The position numbers and the translations under genes are program-made. Below the pieces are notes generated by a model. The model made no database searches and was not told the DNA's origin. It saw only the letters and a program-made list of their open reading frames with translations. DNA of 64,000 nt from Phymatolithon calcareum. Lineage: Eukaryota > Rhodophyta > Florideophyceae > Hapalidiales. The stretch covers positions 1,302,001 to 1,366,000 of the forward strand of contig OZ345355.1 in NCBI GenBank assembly GCA_977006965.1, in the 5' to 3' direction. This document shows positions 30,105-40,331 of the stretch, one piece after another. How positions within the stretch are numbered: the first letter of the stretch is position 1; every line of letters begins with the position of its first letter.

Positions 30105-31643
30105 CGCGAGTGCATTCGTAGCAAATCGGAAGGGAACAGTATGTTAAAATCTCGGATTTCCCGAAACGAAGCAATTGTAAGACGTTGAGCCACCGTGCTG
30201 CGTTTTGTTAACGCACACTATTTTCCACATTCGATTTGCCAGCTCGATACATTTGTTTAATATGCAACGCGTGCGAACAACTCTGGCTAGTCGTCGGGCG
30301 TACTCCTCGCCGCTCCGGAGCGACTCCAACATCAAGCACACAATTTATGTCGTGCCCTTACCGAATGCAATTATGGCATCGTCTTCTGGAAGGAGGTGAA
30401 GTGGGGCAATGTCTGTGTAGCCGTAGGACGCCGACTGTGGACTGCGCAGCTCGTCCCCCGTCGAATCTGTAGTTCCGCCCGGGCGCTGCCGGCCGTTTCT
30501 TCTATGCATTCTAGCCTGCAATCCCCCGCTGTCCTGGGTCCAGACTAATTTCATATTTCGTGCGTTGTCATCAATCGGCGTAAGTAATGTGTTTCAGTCG
30601 TCGAATTTGTTAATACACGATGGGAACCTGTCCGATTTTCCGAATCCGTAGCTTCGCGGCTTTGTCCTGCTGTTGATATCCATTTCCGAGCCTTACATTA
30701 ATCTCACGATCTGATCAACTGTTGACCTTCAATCCCCTCGCCCAGGAGCGACTGGTTCCGGAAACCGCTGTGTCCCGCTTCGTCCCATTGGCAAGAGAGT
30801 AACTGCGCTCGCATATACAACGCCGGTCGAAGCTGTTTTGCGCCATCATTTGTATCATGGTACTCATCAGCCGCTCCTGCAAGAGGCGCCCTTTCCATCG
30901 CGGTTCGTCCGTTTCCACAGGCGGGAAGGAAGAGTGGTGTAAACCATCTCGCTTCACTCACTTTGCTGCGCTGCTTTTTCTCGCTCCTTGTCCCTTACAC
31001 TGGGCGAACGAAACTGTTTTTCTCCGCACATCATCCGAATCGAGAAAGTATACAACGATATCGGACGGAACACTGCTGTAGCGTCGCTATGCTCCGTTCT
31101 TTAGCTTAGCACCCTCGCGCTGAATATTGCTATTTGCAGATGAAAAAATGAGATTTAAGACAGCTTCCAGAGAACAGAACTAACCCTGTGCCGAACGGAG
31201 CACTCTTGTTCTTCCATACTTAAGAATGGATTTTTTGAAATTACAACTCTCGATCAAGATTTTTTTGTTCGTCAGCAAAGTTTTGACAAGGAAATGGACG
31301 GAAAAGTGATCCCTGGACCAGGCTTCTGCCAACGAGTTTGTAAGTTTTTCGTGTTTGGTATCACAGAGGTAATTGAGCTGGCTGCGCTCCAACGCATTTT
31401 ATCATCATTGCAGACGGAAAAACGACTCACACGTGCACTTGTTAGTAAAAAAATACGAACCAAGGAGGTCATGAGTGACTAGACTACGCTACATTAGAAA
31501 ACTTTTCGAAAAGTTCGGAGCTCTTAAATAAATCATTACATATCCCCATTGGAGACGTGCTTCATGACAAACGCAAAACCTGAGTTATTGTTTACTAATT
31601 CAAAAATCATATAACTAGAACCGCTCTTTAGAATGTCGTCCAT

Positions 31644-32579
31644 CTAGAGAGGAATGGCGACCTTCTTCACAAGCTCTTCGTACGTGTCAACTCCGAAAGT
31701 GTCCTTAAACATCTTGTTGTACAGTTTCTTCTCTTCTTCCGTAAAGGAGATCCCGCGAAATCCATCCGTTCCTTGCTTGCGTGCTTTGATACCTCCACTA
31801 AGGTCCCAACCCATCCCTTTAGTAAGCAAAGTCTCCTTGAATCGCGGATCTTGCGCCATAGCATCCCTGTCACATGATGCAACAACGCGCTGCCTTCCCT
31901 CCTCCGACACATCCAGCTTCAAAAACTCGGCAACAGCATCAACTGCGCCCTTCTTGTTGCGGCATACTCCTTCGTAATTGATAATCAAAACATTGTGTTG
32001 CTTCAGAGACGTCCACTTGTGCACGTGGTCAAACCACGAGACATCCATGGGATGATCGCTTTTCTTGATATTCGAAAGATGCTTCTTGGCGAGATAGATG
32101 TGAAAAATTTTCTCGCGGTCGGATTGGGTCAACTGCATACCGGGATTAAACCAGGGGACGATGAAGTCGAGAAGGCTTCCGGGAATGTCCATTCCATTAC
32201 GCATGATGTAGATGAACTTGGCGGTGGGATTGTTGATTTCACCGGGGCTGAGGCCAGCTTTGAACACACGTGGGGATGAGTCGTTGGATGATACGCCAGT
32301 GACTCCGGCGAAGTCGAGGAAGGGCACGACCTGTCCAATGTCGGTAAATTTGGTACCTTTGGGATCCCATTCAGGACCACCACCGGACTCGAGAACGAGC
32401 TGGTACACGAGGTTCTGCATGAGGGTGGTGCCGCTCTTTCCCCTCGTAACGATGAACACATCGTTGTCCTTGGGAACGTAATGGTCGATATTGCGGAGTT
32501 TTCCCAAGCCGAAGAAGTTGGTCATGCAGTTGTGCAATGCTTTCAAAGCGATGTCGTTGTTTGCCAGAGATTGATCCAT
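31644..32579 (-). CDS. SULT-type sulfotransferase, copy ST2 (311 aa)
   Basis: PAPS-dependent sulfotransferase of the Sulfotransfer_1/SULT fold, predicted cytosolic since no signal peptide or membrane segment is visible. Seen: PSB loop GKSGTTLMQ (residues 47-55), 3'-phosphate-binding Arg127 and Ser135 (YIMRNGMDIPGS) and a C-terminal RKQGTDGFRG matching the GxxGDWK region. The segment SPRVFKAGL (102-110) aligns with the SPRLxKTHL segment of SULTs, so the usual catalytic His is Gly109 here. Length is normal for the family. The upstream region has a TATA box 112 bases before the ATG. Substrate unknown; galactan sulfation is a natural guess for a red alga, but those enzymes are usually Golgi-located. 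Confidence 0.9.
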   Translation of the reverse strand: MDQSLANNDIALKALHNCMTNFFGLGKLRNIDHYVPKDNDVFIVTRGKSGTTLMQNLVYQLVLESGGGPEWDPKGTKFTDIGQVVPFLDFAGVTGVSSNDSSPRVFKAGLSPGEINNPTAKFIYIMRNGMDIPGSLLDFIVPWFNPGMQLTQSDREKIFHIYLAKKHLSNIKKSDHPMDVSWFDHVHKWTSLKQHNVLIINYEGVCRNKKGAVDAVAEFLKLDVSEEGRQRVVASCDRDAMAQDPRFKETLLTKGMGWDLSGGIKARKQGTDGFRGISFTEEEKKLYNKMFKDTFGVDTYEELVKKVAIPL

Positions 32580-32684
32580 TGCATTGGGTGGGAAGTAGGG
32601 AGATGTTCGGAATTGGTGGAATGTAGATGGAGGTGTTGTTGGTAGTGTGTGAGGTTTCTCGAAGACAACGGAGGTTTATTGTGG

Positions 32685-32691
32685 TTATATA
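32685..32691 (-). promoter_or_regulatory. TATA box of ST2
   Basis: TATATAA on the minus strand, 112 bases before the ST2 ATG. The same sequence occurs at the same distance in ST3 and ST4. Confidence 0.75.
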
Positions 32692-33033
32692 GAAAATATG
32701 CGTTGTCCAAAACGGATTGCTCTTGAAGCATGAAGCTGAATACGATTCGCAATAAGTACGTACAGTTTAAGCGCCAATGGGGGATACTGACATGGTGGAA
32801 AGTGCTGTTCTTGATGGCACAGAGTTAGGCAGTGAGTCAACTCGAGGACATGTTCTGGTGTATTGATGGATTGAGGACGGGAGTTGTCGGCAAGGGGCAT
32901 TTGTTGAGAAATAATTGGTCGCACATTGCGACTGGAAAACGATGACCAATTGGGTTTTAGGACATAGGGATAATTGGAATTCCCAGTCCCATTCTCTTGC
33001 CCATGATTGGTTGTATCATTATTTGGCTAATAT

Positions 33034-33068
33034 AGTTGCGACCAATCTTGTTGGGATTGGTCGCAACT
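33034..33068. promoter_or_regulatory. Palindrome with CCAAT boxes upstream of ST2
   Basis: A perfect inverted repeat of AGTTGCGACCAATC around a 7-base spacer places two CCAAT/ATTGG words face to face. Further ATTGG words flank it (for example near 33006). In ST3 and ST4 only one half remains clear (AGATTGGTCGCAG). Confidence 0.6.
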
Positions 33069-33391
33069 AGAAAGTAACCAATCATAGTCACTAGAATGTT
33101 GTCAATAATGGTTTCAATCCAAAAAACAGGAAATCACTAAATCAGGACTTCTGCAAGTACCTATCATATTTTATGTAGTTTAAGCGTTTACTCTTCGAAT
33201 GCTGATACTCTTCACGTTAAGCTAAAAACTCGTCCAGAGCGTACCAGAGCTTGTCTTGTCGGGGCATCATGCCCCCGACAAAACAAGCCATGATGCGCTC
33301 ATATGCTCGATTTACAACGAACATGTTTGCATGGGAATCACACGAACATAGGTGGATGGCTCGATGACAATCTCGTGGAAAACGGGGACAC

Positions 33392-34066
33392 TTGCAATTT
33401 GAATTCAAACAAGATAGCCAAGGACTGCATACATTATTCTTCACGCCCGACCAGTTCAGGACATCCACAGTAGTTTCGTCCCCGCCACCGGTCGTGTCCT
33501 GCGCTGCCTCGCCCAGGGTCTTCCTCGCGCTCGTCCTATGCGTCACGCTCATTCTTTTCCTGACCGCCAAGCAAACGCCTGGCGACTGTATTTATATCAT
33601 CTGCGGGTCGACATTTCTCGCCCTCTTCATCGCCTTCGACATAAGGCGTGAGATCGCCTTCCAGATTCGCGCCCCCCTCACCGCCTTCGGCGTCTGCACG
33701 CTTCCGTCCGCCATCGCTGTGAAGCTCGTCTCCATCGCGCAATTTGGAGCAATGTTATTCCTTCTCATGCTCCCCACCCCAACCACCGTGAATTGCTGCG
33801 GGCATGAACAGTACGCTCTGCGCGACGTCGCACCGCTTTTCATTGCCGCCGTGGACGCCGCGTGGACGCTGCATGAACATGTGGGGCTCACAGCGCTTCC
33901 AAAAGCGCTTTGCTGCTTTGTTACACCCGTGCGGGACGACGCAGACGACAAGGAGCGCGATTTTTTGTTCTTGCATAATGTCAAGTCTGCGTTGAGCTTC
34001 GAGCCGGCCTTAGAGAGCTTTCAAGTTGATCGTATCCACCGCGGTTTTCACGAGGGTTGTCATTGA
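33392..34066 (+). CDS. Putative multi-pass membrane protein (224 aa)
   Basis: Four hydrophobic segments are visible, among them VFLALVLCVTLILFLTA, CIYIICGSTFLALFIAF and FGAMLFLLML, followed by a hydrophilic tail of about 65 residues. No family recognised. GC content is higher than in the flanks, as in the other genes here. A shorter frame overlaps antisense at its 5' end (33570-33217, minus) with a Cys-rich sequence, and which of the two is expressed cannot be told from sequence. The start could also be a later Met. Confidence 0.45.
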   Translation: MQFEFKQDSQGLHTLFFTPDQFRTSTVVSSPPPVVSCAASPRVFLALVLCVTLILFLTAKQTPGDCIYIICGSTFLALFIAFDIRREIAFQIRAPLTAFGVCTLPSAIAVKLVSIAQFGAMLFLLMLPTPTTVNCCGHEQYALRDVAPLFIAAVDAAWTLHEHVGLTALPKALCCFVTPVRDDADDKERDFLFLHNVKSALSFEPALESFQVDRIHRGFHEGCH

Positions 34067-34324
34067 GATTCTTGCCGTGCGTCGGGAACGGCGTAGCGGG
34101 GTCTGGAACGCCGCTTCAGGTTCTGGGGTGGTTGCGGCGCGGACGCTTGCCATGCGGCTGAAGGATCGAGTTGACATTGCTCCAAACTCCTGAAATGCGA
34201 ACTCTACAATATCATAGTGTGCGAGTTCGAGCGACAAATAGCTGATGTCGCGAGACTCTCACTGAGTGGAACGTGAGATGGTTGTTTCAAGTCGTTTTTG
34301 TTGCAAAAGCGGAAGGTGCATTTT

Positions 34325-34682
34325 CTTTCTCGAGCAAGTTGGCAACTACGTCAATTGCTCTCTTCTGTTGCGACATACTCCTTCATAGTTGAGAATCAGG
34401 ACATTGTCTTATTTCAGCGAAGTCCACTTGTGCTCATGGTCAAACCGCGAGACATCCATGGGATTATCGCTTTTCTTGTGGTCCGCAAGGTGCACGTTGG
34501 CGAGATAGAAGTGGAAGATTTTATCGCGGTCGGCTAGAGTCAACTGCATACCGGGATTTAACCAGGGGACGATGAAGTCAAGAAGGCTTCCAGGAATATC
34601 CATTCCAAAACGCATGATGTAGATGAACTTGGCGGTGGGATTGCTGATTTCACCGGGGCTGATGCCAGCTTTTGACCACACG
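34325..34682 (-). pseudogene. Sulfotransferase internal fragment (relic)
   Basis: Covers the middle of the ST gene, from about the KAGLSPGEI region to the region around EFLKL. It keeps YIMRFGMDIPGS and DHEHKWTSLK, followed by an in-frame TAA. The 5' third including the PAPS loop is missing. Both ends are abrupt. Confidence 0.85.
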
Positions 34683-34808
34683 TTTACGTCAGGGCAAAAA
34701 GAAACATCTTGTACAGATAAGACCCGCGACTGTGATGTGCTAATGAAAGACATGCTAATAATACAGTTAGTTCAAAACGTAGAACGCCCTGAGAGAAAAG
34801 AACTACAT

Positions 34809-35615
34809 CTACAAAGCAGCCTTGGCGTGCAAGTAATCATCATATCCTGTCTTCAAATCCAACTTGAATCGTGCCGAATCCTCCTCACTCAACTCTTCCG
34901 TAGGCGCCATCGTATTCAAAGTTGCAATCCATCCCTTGAGTTTCTCCAAAAACGGGAAATCCGTCGGAATGCCCTTAACCTGCGCAAGCGACCTCTGCAA
35001 CGAGATACACAAATTAAGCAAACTATCCGGCGACCTCTGATCCAATTCGATATTATCCAACAGCGACGTAAAGAACTGCGTACAGTGAATATTATGTCGC
35101 ACCTGCGCCTCATCGTCCGGTTTCTTAACCTCCTGTGTCATGGGCACCTTGGAGTTCACAAGTCGGTACTTTCCCCCCGCGGCATTGATGTTATACTCCG
35201 CGTAGAAGGCATCAATGTCTGGAATAGTCCCACGAGTCGCGCTGCGCACGGCCTCGAACTTTCGAATCAAACCGTAGCATTGCTCCTCGTATTCGGCGTC
35301 TGTGATCGCGTCGCGCCGCCATAACCTCTCCAGACGGTCCGTGGTGACAAATAAGGCGTACATGTCGGCAAAGTCGGCGAATTTCTCCTGCTCGGACGAA
35401 TTCTCCGCGAGACGAATGCGCTCCGTGGCCCGCGTGCTGCGCAGTGGAGGCGACGGTTGCATGCGGCGCGAGGGGGGACGAGCGGGCGTCATGGGTCGCG
35501 ACGAGGGCCCGCTTGGCAGGACTGGCCCGTTGGCCCCTTGCATGCGAGTATCGGAGATTGCCGCCGGTGGTTGCGCGTTCCAATATGGTTGCGGCTTCGC
35601 CGTGAAGTTACTCAT
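34809..35615 (-). CDS. VPS28: VPS28, ESCRT-I subunit (268 aa)
   Basis: Subunit of ESCRT-I, which sorts ubiquitinated membrane proteins into multivesicular bodies. After a Pro/Arg-rich N terminus (about 75 residues), the core domain shows FADMYALFVTTDRLERLWRR and DAITDAEYEEQCYGLI as in Vps28 proteins. The C-terminal four-helix domain shows FLEKLKGWIATLN, EELSEEDSARFKLDL and GYDDYLHAKAAL. I chose the ATG at 35615 (MSNFTAKPQPYW); an upstream in-frame ATG at 35729 would add 38 residues without family character. Single exon. The gene ends about 130 bases from an ST relic on the same strand. Confidence 0.92.
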   Translation of the reverse strand: MSNFTAKPQPYWNAQPPAAISDTRMQGANGPVLPSGPSSRPMTPARPPSRRMQPSPPLRSTRATERIRLAENSSEQEKFADFADMYALFVTTDRLERLWRRDAITDAEYEEQCYGLIRKFEAVRSATRGTIPDIDAFYAEYNINAAGGKYRLVNSKVPMTQEVKKPDDEAQVRHNIHCTQFFTSLLDNIELDQRSPDSLLNLCISLQRSLAQVKGIPTDFPFLEKLKGWIATLNTMAPTEELSEEDSARFKLDLKTGYDDYLHAKAAL

Positions 35616-38600
35616 GATGCTCTGCCGAAAGACGGAGACGAAGAGGGGCGATTGGAGTACTCCACATGCTGTACCTATCGGAAGGTAACAAGGTTGCTGA
35701 AGTTGTGCAACAGGGCAAATGATTGTCAAACGATTTCATTGGCCGATGTATAAGTATAGTAGTTTCTACGCGGATCATCCGCGTAGGCACGGCTCAGCAT
35801 TTTTCTCATGCTGTATCATAATACTTTTGGACAGTCTGTCTTAGCGACTTGTGCCAGCTCGCAGATCTTTCCACATACAGTAGAATTTTGGGTCGTTGCA
35901 GAAGATGTGCTACAGCCGAAGTAAAAAAACTGATTTTTATTCTCTGACATTTGAAGGTGCAGGGCAGTTTTGGACTTTACTGCACCAAAGAGCAATATCA
36001 CAACTCCATTTCAACAACAGAAGCGGTAACGAGGACTACTGTGCGGTACAGATACAGAAACATTGACATGACGGGTACGAAGATATTTAAAGAGCATTTG
36101 CTTACAGCAAAAATAGGGGGAATTCTCCGCAAAATCTAGTAAGAGCATAGAGTACCTCTAGGACAATAATCTATATATGTCTCTGGCGAAGCCCAGTGCA
36201 GGGGTTCGCGGACGAAACTGAGTTTCGCACTTGTCGAGGCTGACGGCTGTTTTCGCCACTTATTGTCACGTGTAGAAGTAGGCGAGGATTACCCAAAAGG
36301 AGCAAGTCCCTGCAAGTTAATTTCTCACTATGGGCTACTCGGACACGTTTTAGAATGACATTGAGAACAGTACTGCCAAAGCTTTTGTAGAGCGTACGAT
36401 CTTGGTGACCGACAGGAATGTATACTTCTGTAGAGCAATTCAATGGTAAACTGTACTTCTCCGAGACATAAGTCATATGCATTTGTAAGCATGGATGATC
36501 GATAATCTTAAATTTTACATAATTCTGAATCGCATTTTGACAGATTGTTCCAGCCTAGACTACATGCCCTGGGCGAAATTTATGCACAGGCGAGCTTTTA
36601 AAAGACCCACTATAGGAAAATCGATAACCTGTGGATGGTGTTTAGCTCAAAAATTCTATTGTCTTTAGTTGATGTCTACTTTATGCTGAAGTTGTTGCTT
36701 AGGTCCCTCTACCGGAGAATGCTATCCTGTTAAAGCAGTCACACTACAGAGAGTGTGCCCGCAGTGGAGCACTGCCGGTGAAATAATTCGCTTACTATCG
36801 GCCATTGTCAGCATGGGTTAACTTGATGATCAGCAAGTGAACATGCAGTGAACTGTTAGTTATAGGACTGACACACAGTGCATGGCATGTGAACGTTACT
36901 TTTTTACAAAATTATACCCTTCGTGTTCCATTGCACACAGTCATGTCAATCAAGACCAGTTTGCGCGGAGTTTAAAAATAATTATTATTTGCAGTTACTA
37001 CTATGTTTTTAAAAACAGAATAAAAATCGCAAAATTTTGCCAAGTATCCCCCGCGACTTGAAGAAACACGGAGGATACCAATATCAGGGAATGGCTGTTG
37101 AATAGTATTTGCCATCGCGGTACAGTCACGGATGAGTGCCGGCTCATCCGCAAGTGCCACATGTGCACGGAATATAGACGATTTACAATTGAAAAAGTAA
37201 GACAAATGGAAAACGCTATATAGCTAAAACAAACGACTGGTTCACATGCTGATTTAGAGGACAAACGAAGGAGGAAAAGAGAATTGCATGCAAATATCAG
37301 ACTAGTATATGAAAGGGTTATTTTCAGGCACGAACTGCCGTTGGTGCCGAAGCTAGTAGCGTTTGTAAATCGGTGAAGCACGAGTATGCTTTTGTGCTAT
37401 ACACACTGAGTGCGCTTGATAACTTAATCAGGTGCAAACCCGAGAGAAGTCACGTCTCCAGAAGAATAGCTAAGCATACCGCGACGAGAGAATACAAAAT
37501 CTATTTAGGAAAGATCGAAAGCTTTAACTCCACCCTTGTACTAGTGCACTTGCACAAGTGAACAGAGGGAGTCGTAGTATCTGCAAGATTATTCTCTAGT
37601 GTAGTACTAACATTTTTATTATTCCAAGGATTTATGCCAGTATAGTGACCGACTTGATCGATTAATTGTATTCAGCCAGCTGCAAAGAGAATTATTCCAG
37701 TGCTATGCCGGAAGTGACTTAAAATGCACTCCAAACGGCGCGGCTAGCATCTGTGCGACCCGCAGATAGCCCCTTGTTTCCCACCGGTCCAATTCCTGGC
37801 GAAAATTTTCGGTGCCCAGCCCTCGGTTATGAACAGCGAACCAATCAGCCGTCACTCGAATGCTGTCGGTGCCATTTAGGGTTATACAGACCTCTGTAAA
37901 GTTAGATATATGCCACAACCGGCTTCAGGGGTTCGTTCACAACTATCGGTATACCTTAATCCGAGGAATACGTTTCCGAGCCCCGCCACTATGCCTCGAT
38001 GTATGCATGCGAAAAACTCAAAAGAAGGGAAGAAAATCGTCGTCGCCCGCCTTCACTGCCCGATTCGCAAGCAACGAAGCGCTTCTCGTTCCGCGTTGCT
38101 GGCGACCGCCGGTGAGGCCCTAAACATTGTACCGATTGTTGGGGGTGCAACTACCGTTGCCGTCGCGCCGCATCCTGCGCCACTGTCCCAGCAATAGATG
38201 CTTTCTGTTTGCTTTCGACTTCACAGGTAATGTGCCGCTCTCGGCTCTGCCTACACCGATATCGGGAAGATACCATTTCTGACTTTGTGGGTGCTTTTTT
38301 CTTTACAACGAATTGTGAAAGGATGACTGTTTACTTGATTACGTCAACATGGAGGCACCGAACGCTTCCAACTGTCGCTTCACTTCTTCTTTATGTGTCA
38401 TGTTCTTTCCGCGAAATGAATTGGTGCTGCGGAAAGAAGTAGTTCTTTAAACTTGCACTTCTCTCCCAAGGTAGAACGTCATGTGTAGAAACAGCAAGGA
38501 AAGAGCAAAGAGGTAGACCTTTCTCATTGTGTGCGCGTAAACAAAATGCTACTTTTTAATCACGTGTGACATGCGACTTCCAATCCGTTCTCTCCTAAAC

Positions 38601-38728
38601 GATTACGTATACGAATCACCGCGCGCGAACAACAGAACTACATCATGATGTTTTGGTATCTCACGACCTCCAAAACGGTTATTTGCTCAAGACGCTGCCA
38701 GCTTGCACAGGGCCTTTTGTATGTGATC
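35616..38728. other. Long intergenic region
   Basis: About 3.1 kb with only short scattered frames (for example 37918-37703 minus, 71 aa) that I cannot support as genes. No clear element boundaries seen. Confidence 0.4.
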
Positions 38729-38853
38729 TCTTTAAATCTGACACAGGAGGTCTGTATCGATTCCACAAACCAGTGGTCCACCCCCGTGCTGTAGACGATG
38801 GGGGTGGACCATTGGTTTGTGGAATCGGGACAGACCCCCTGTGCGAGCTCTAA
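38729..38853. repeat. Foldback element with arms of about 57 bases
   Basis: Left arm with GATTCCACAAACCAGTGGTC and right arm with GACCATTGGTTTGTGGAATC, extending outward through ACAGGAGGTCTGT and ACAGACCCCCTGT. The loop is about 11 bases. Imperfect pairing suggests an ageing insertion. Confidence 0.8.
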
Positions 38854-39137
38854 ACGTACGGTTGCCTCTTTCGTCCTCAATTCGCATCACACTCCTATAT
38901 TCTAAACTGCAGTGGAGTCTTCTTCGAAATGTCGAATCCAGCACGTGATTGCACTCTGGATCTCGGCCGCTTGGACTGACCTACATTCAATAGTAACGTT
39001 CTGCGGAAGTTTCAACTTTGCTCACAATGCGCGTTTGTTGTGAACGTTGTCGTGTCGTCTACACGACAAGGAACTGAACAATACTCATGAGTTGCGCTTG
39101 AAAATCAAATACTGCATCATTTCTTACGTGGACTTCT

Positions 39138-39542
39138 TTGCATGGTAAGCTAGTCCGCCCAAAACGCTATATTAGCCAGATGTATACAAGTAGAGGAGTC
39201 AATAGAGGACAAAAATCTGATAACTGCTTCCTGGCATTTTTCTGGACTGTCCCCGTTCTCGACATCGAATTAGAATTCAAGAGCTATAAGGCGACCCGCA
39301 GACCAGCATCGCCAAAATCGCGAAGAAATGTCTCCGAATTCAGCCAAGACGACCCCATGCTGTATTATCTGCTCGATGCGATGAGAACTGCTTCCAGGCG
39401 GTGTGGCACCGCCTGTACTGTGTCACGACTGAATGTAGACGACACTCTCAAAATTAGCATCAGAGATCTTGAACGGAATTTCAGTGGCTGGGGATCAGCA
39501 CAAAGAGAAGTAGATCTGAGCAAGACACTGCTTGATGGATAA
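39138..39542 (+). CDS. Hypothetical protein (134 aa)
   Basis: Unrecognised open frame with a charged C-terminal half. It contains a small DNA hairpin (39396-39414, AGGCGGTG-TGG-CACCGCCT). No domain and no conserved copy elsewhere in the window; it may be chance. Confidence 0.2.
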   Translation: MHGKLVRPKRYISQMYTSRGVNRGQKSDNCFLAFFWTVPVLDIELEFKSYKATRRPASPKSRRNVSEFSQDDPMLYYLLDAMRTASRRCGTACTVSRLNVDDTLKISIRDLERNFSGWGSAQREVDLSKTLLDG

Positions 39543-40331
39543 TAATTGACGATACAAGAGGAGTACTATATATAGACTCTACTCGCTCCCCGTCAAGCTG
39601 AACGCCGAGATACATGGCAGGTTACTTAGAGAAAGGTGTCCGCGACCCGAATTCTCTCCTCGGCACGTGGGTTACGGATTTTTCGATAATCTGCTGGAGC
39701 TTATTCTGCCAGTCTGAGATATTCCTGGATACGTAAATTTCTTTTCTTGGGAAACTGACTTGTGACGAAGCCTGATGGAATGGACCATTTGTGTACCCTA
39801 CGTCAAGAATATTGCTTCTCCTCACCAAGACTTCACAGGTTATACAACAGTGGCATCATGAAAGCTTCTAATGTGGCACTTGCTGCTAAGTGAGCAGTGG
39901 TCTGCCTTGTCTTCCCGTCGTCTTTGTTTCGGTTTGGAAGAAGGGTGAGCTTTTTGTCAGCTGATTGGATCATCTCTGTACCTTCCACAAGTTCCCTGTC
40001 GTAACAAGTTCTGTATCCCCAAGGTAGCGTTTCCTGTGCCAGTGAGATTTTTATCTGTATGTCCAGTGCCATATGATTCTGGTACACGTTCTGCATTTTG
40101 TTGTTGACTGACCAGTTCAACGAGTCATGCTGTCCCAGGGTTTTTGCACCTCAATTGGACTGTGAAAAATCTTCCCAAATCTACCCCTGGCATGCAAACC
40201 TACGCCTTCCGGACGGGCTACGCCTCAACTCGCGGCAGGAAAAGTCATGTCTCTCCTTTCCTTCAAGGCATCCGCGACCATCGGCAACACCGTTTCCACA
40301 TCTCCTCGCCCTCTTCACGAAGTCGACCAAA

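Larger units (their letters stand above)
27900..33100 (-). repeat. ST2 module (whole unit, inverted relative to ST3 and ST4 modules)
   Basis: Contains, right to left, the ST promoter, ST2, the proximal 3' block, the MGQSF-frame block and a distal block (27900-29335) that matches 48315-49420 and 61930-63035 in inverse orientation. The order is the same in all three full modules. The distal block holds broken frames that were once continuous (for example 28051-28626); no domain is recognised. Confidence 0.8.

Noticed and set aside
31654-31977. 107-aa frame antisense to ST2, repeated opposite ST1, ST3 and ST4
   Set aside because: Kept open only because the sense codons are conserved; no independent support.
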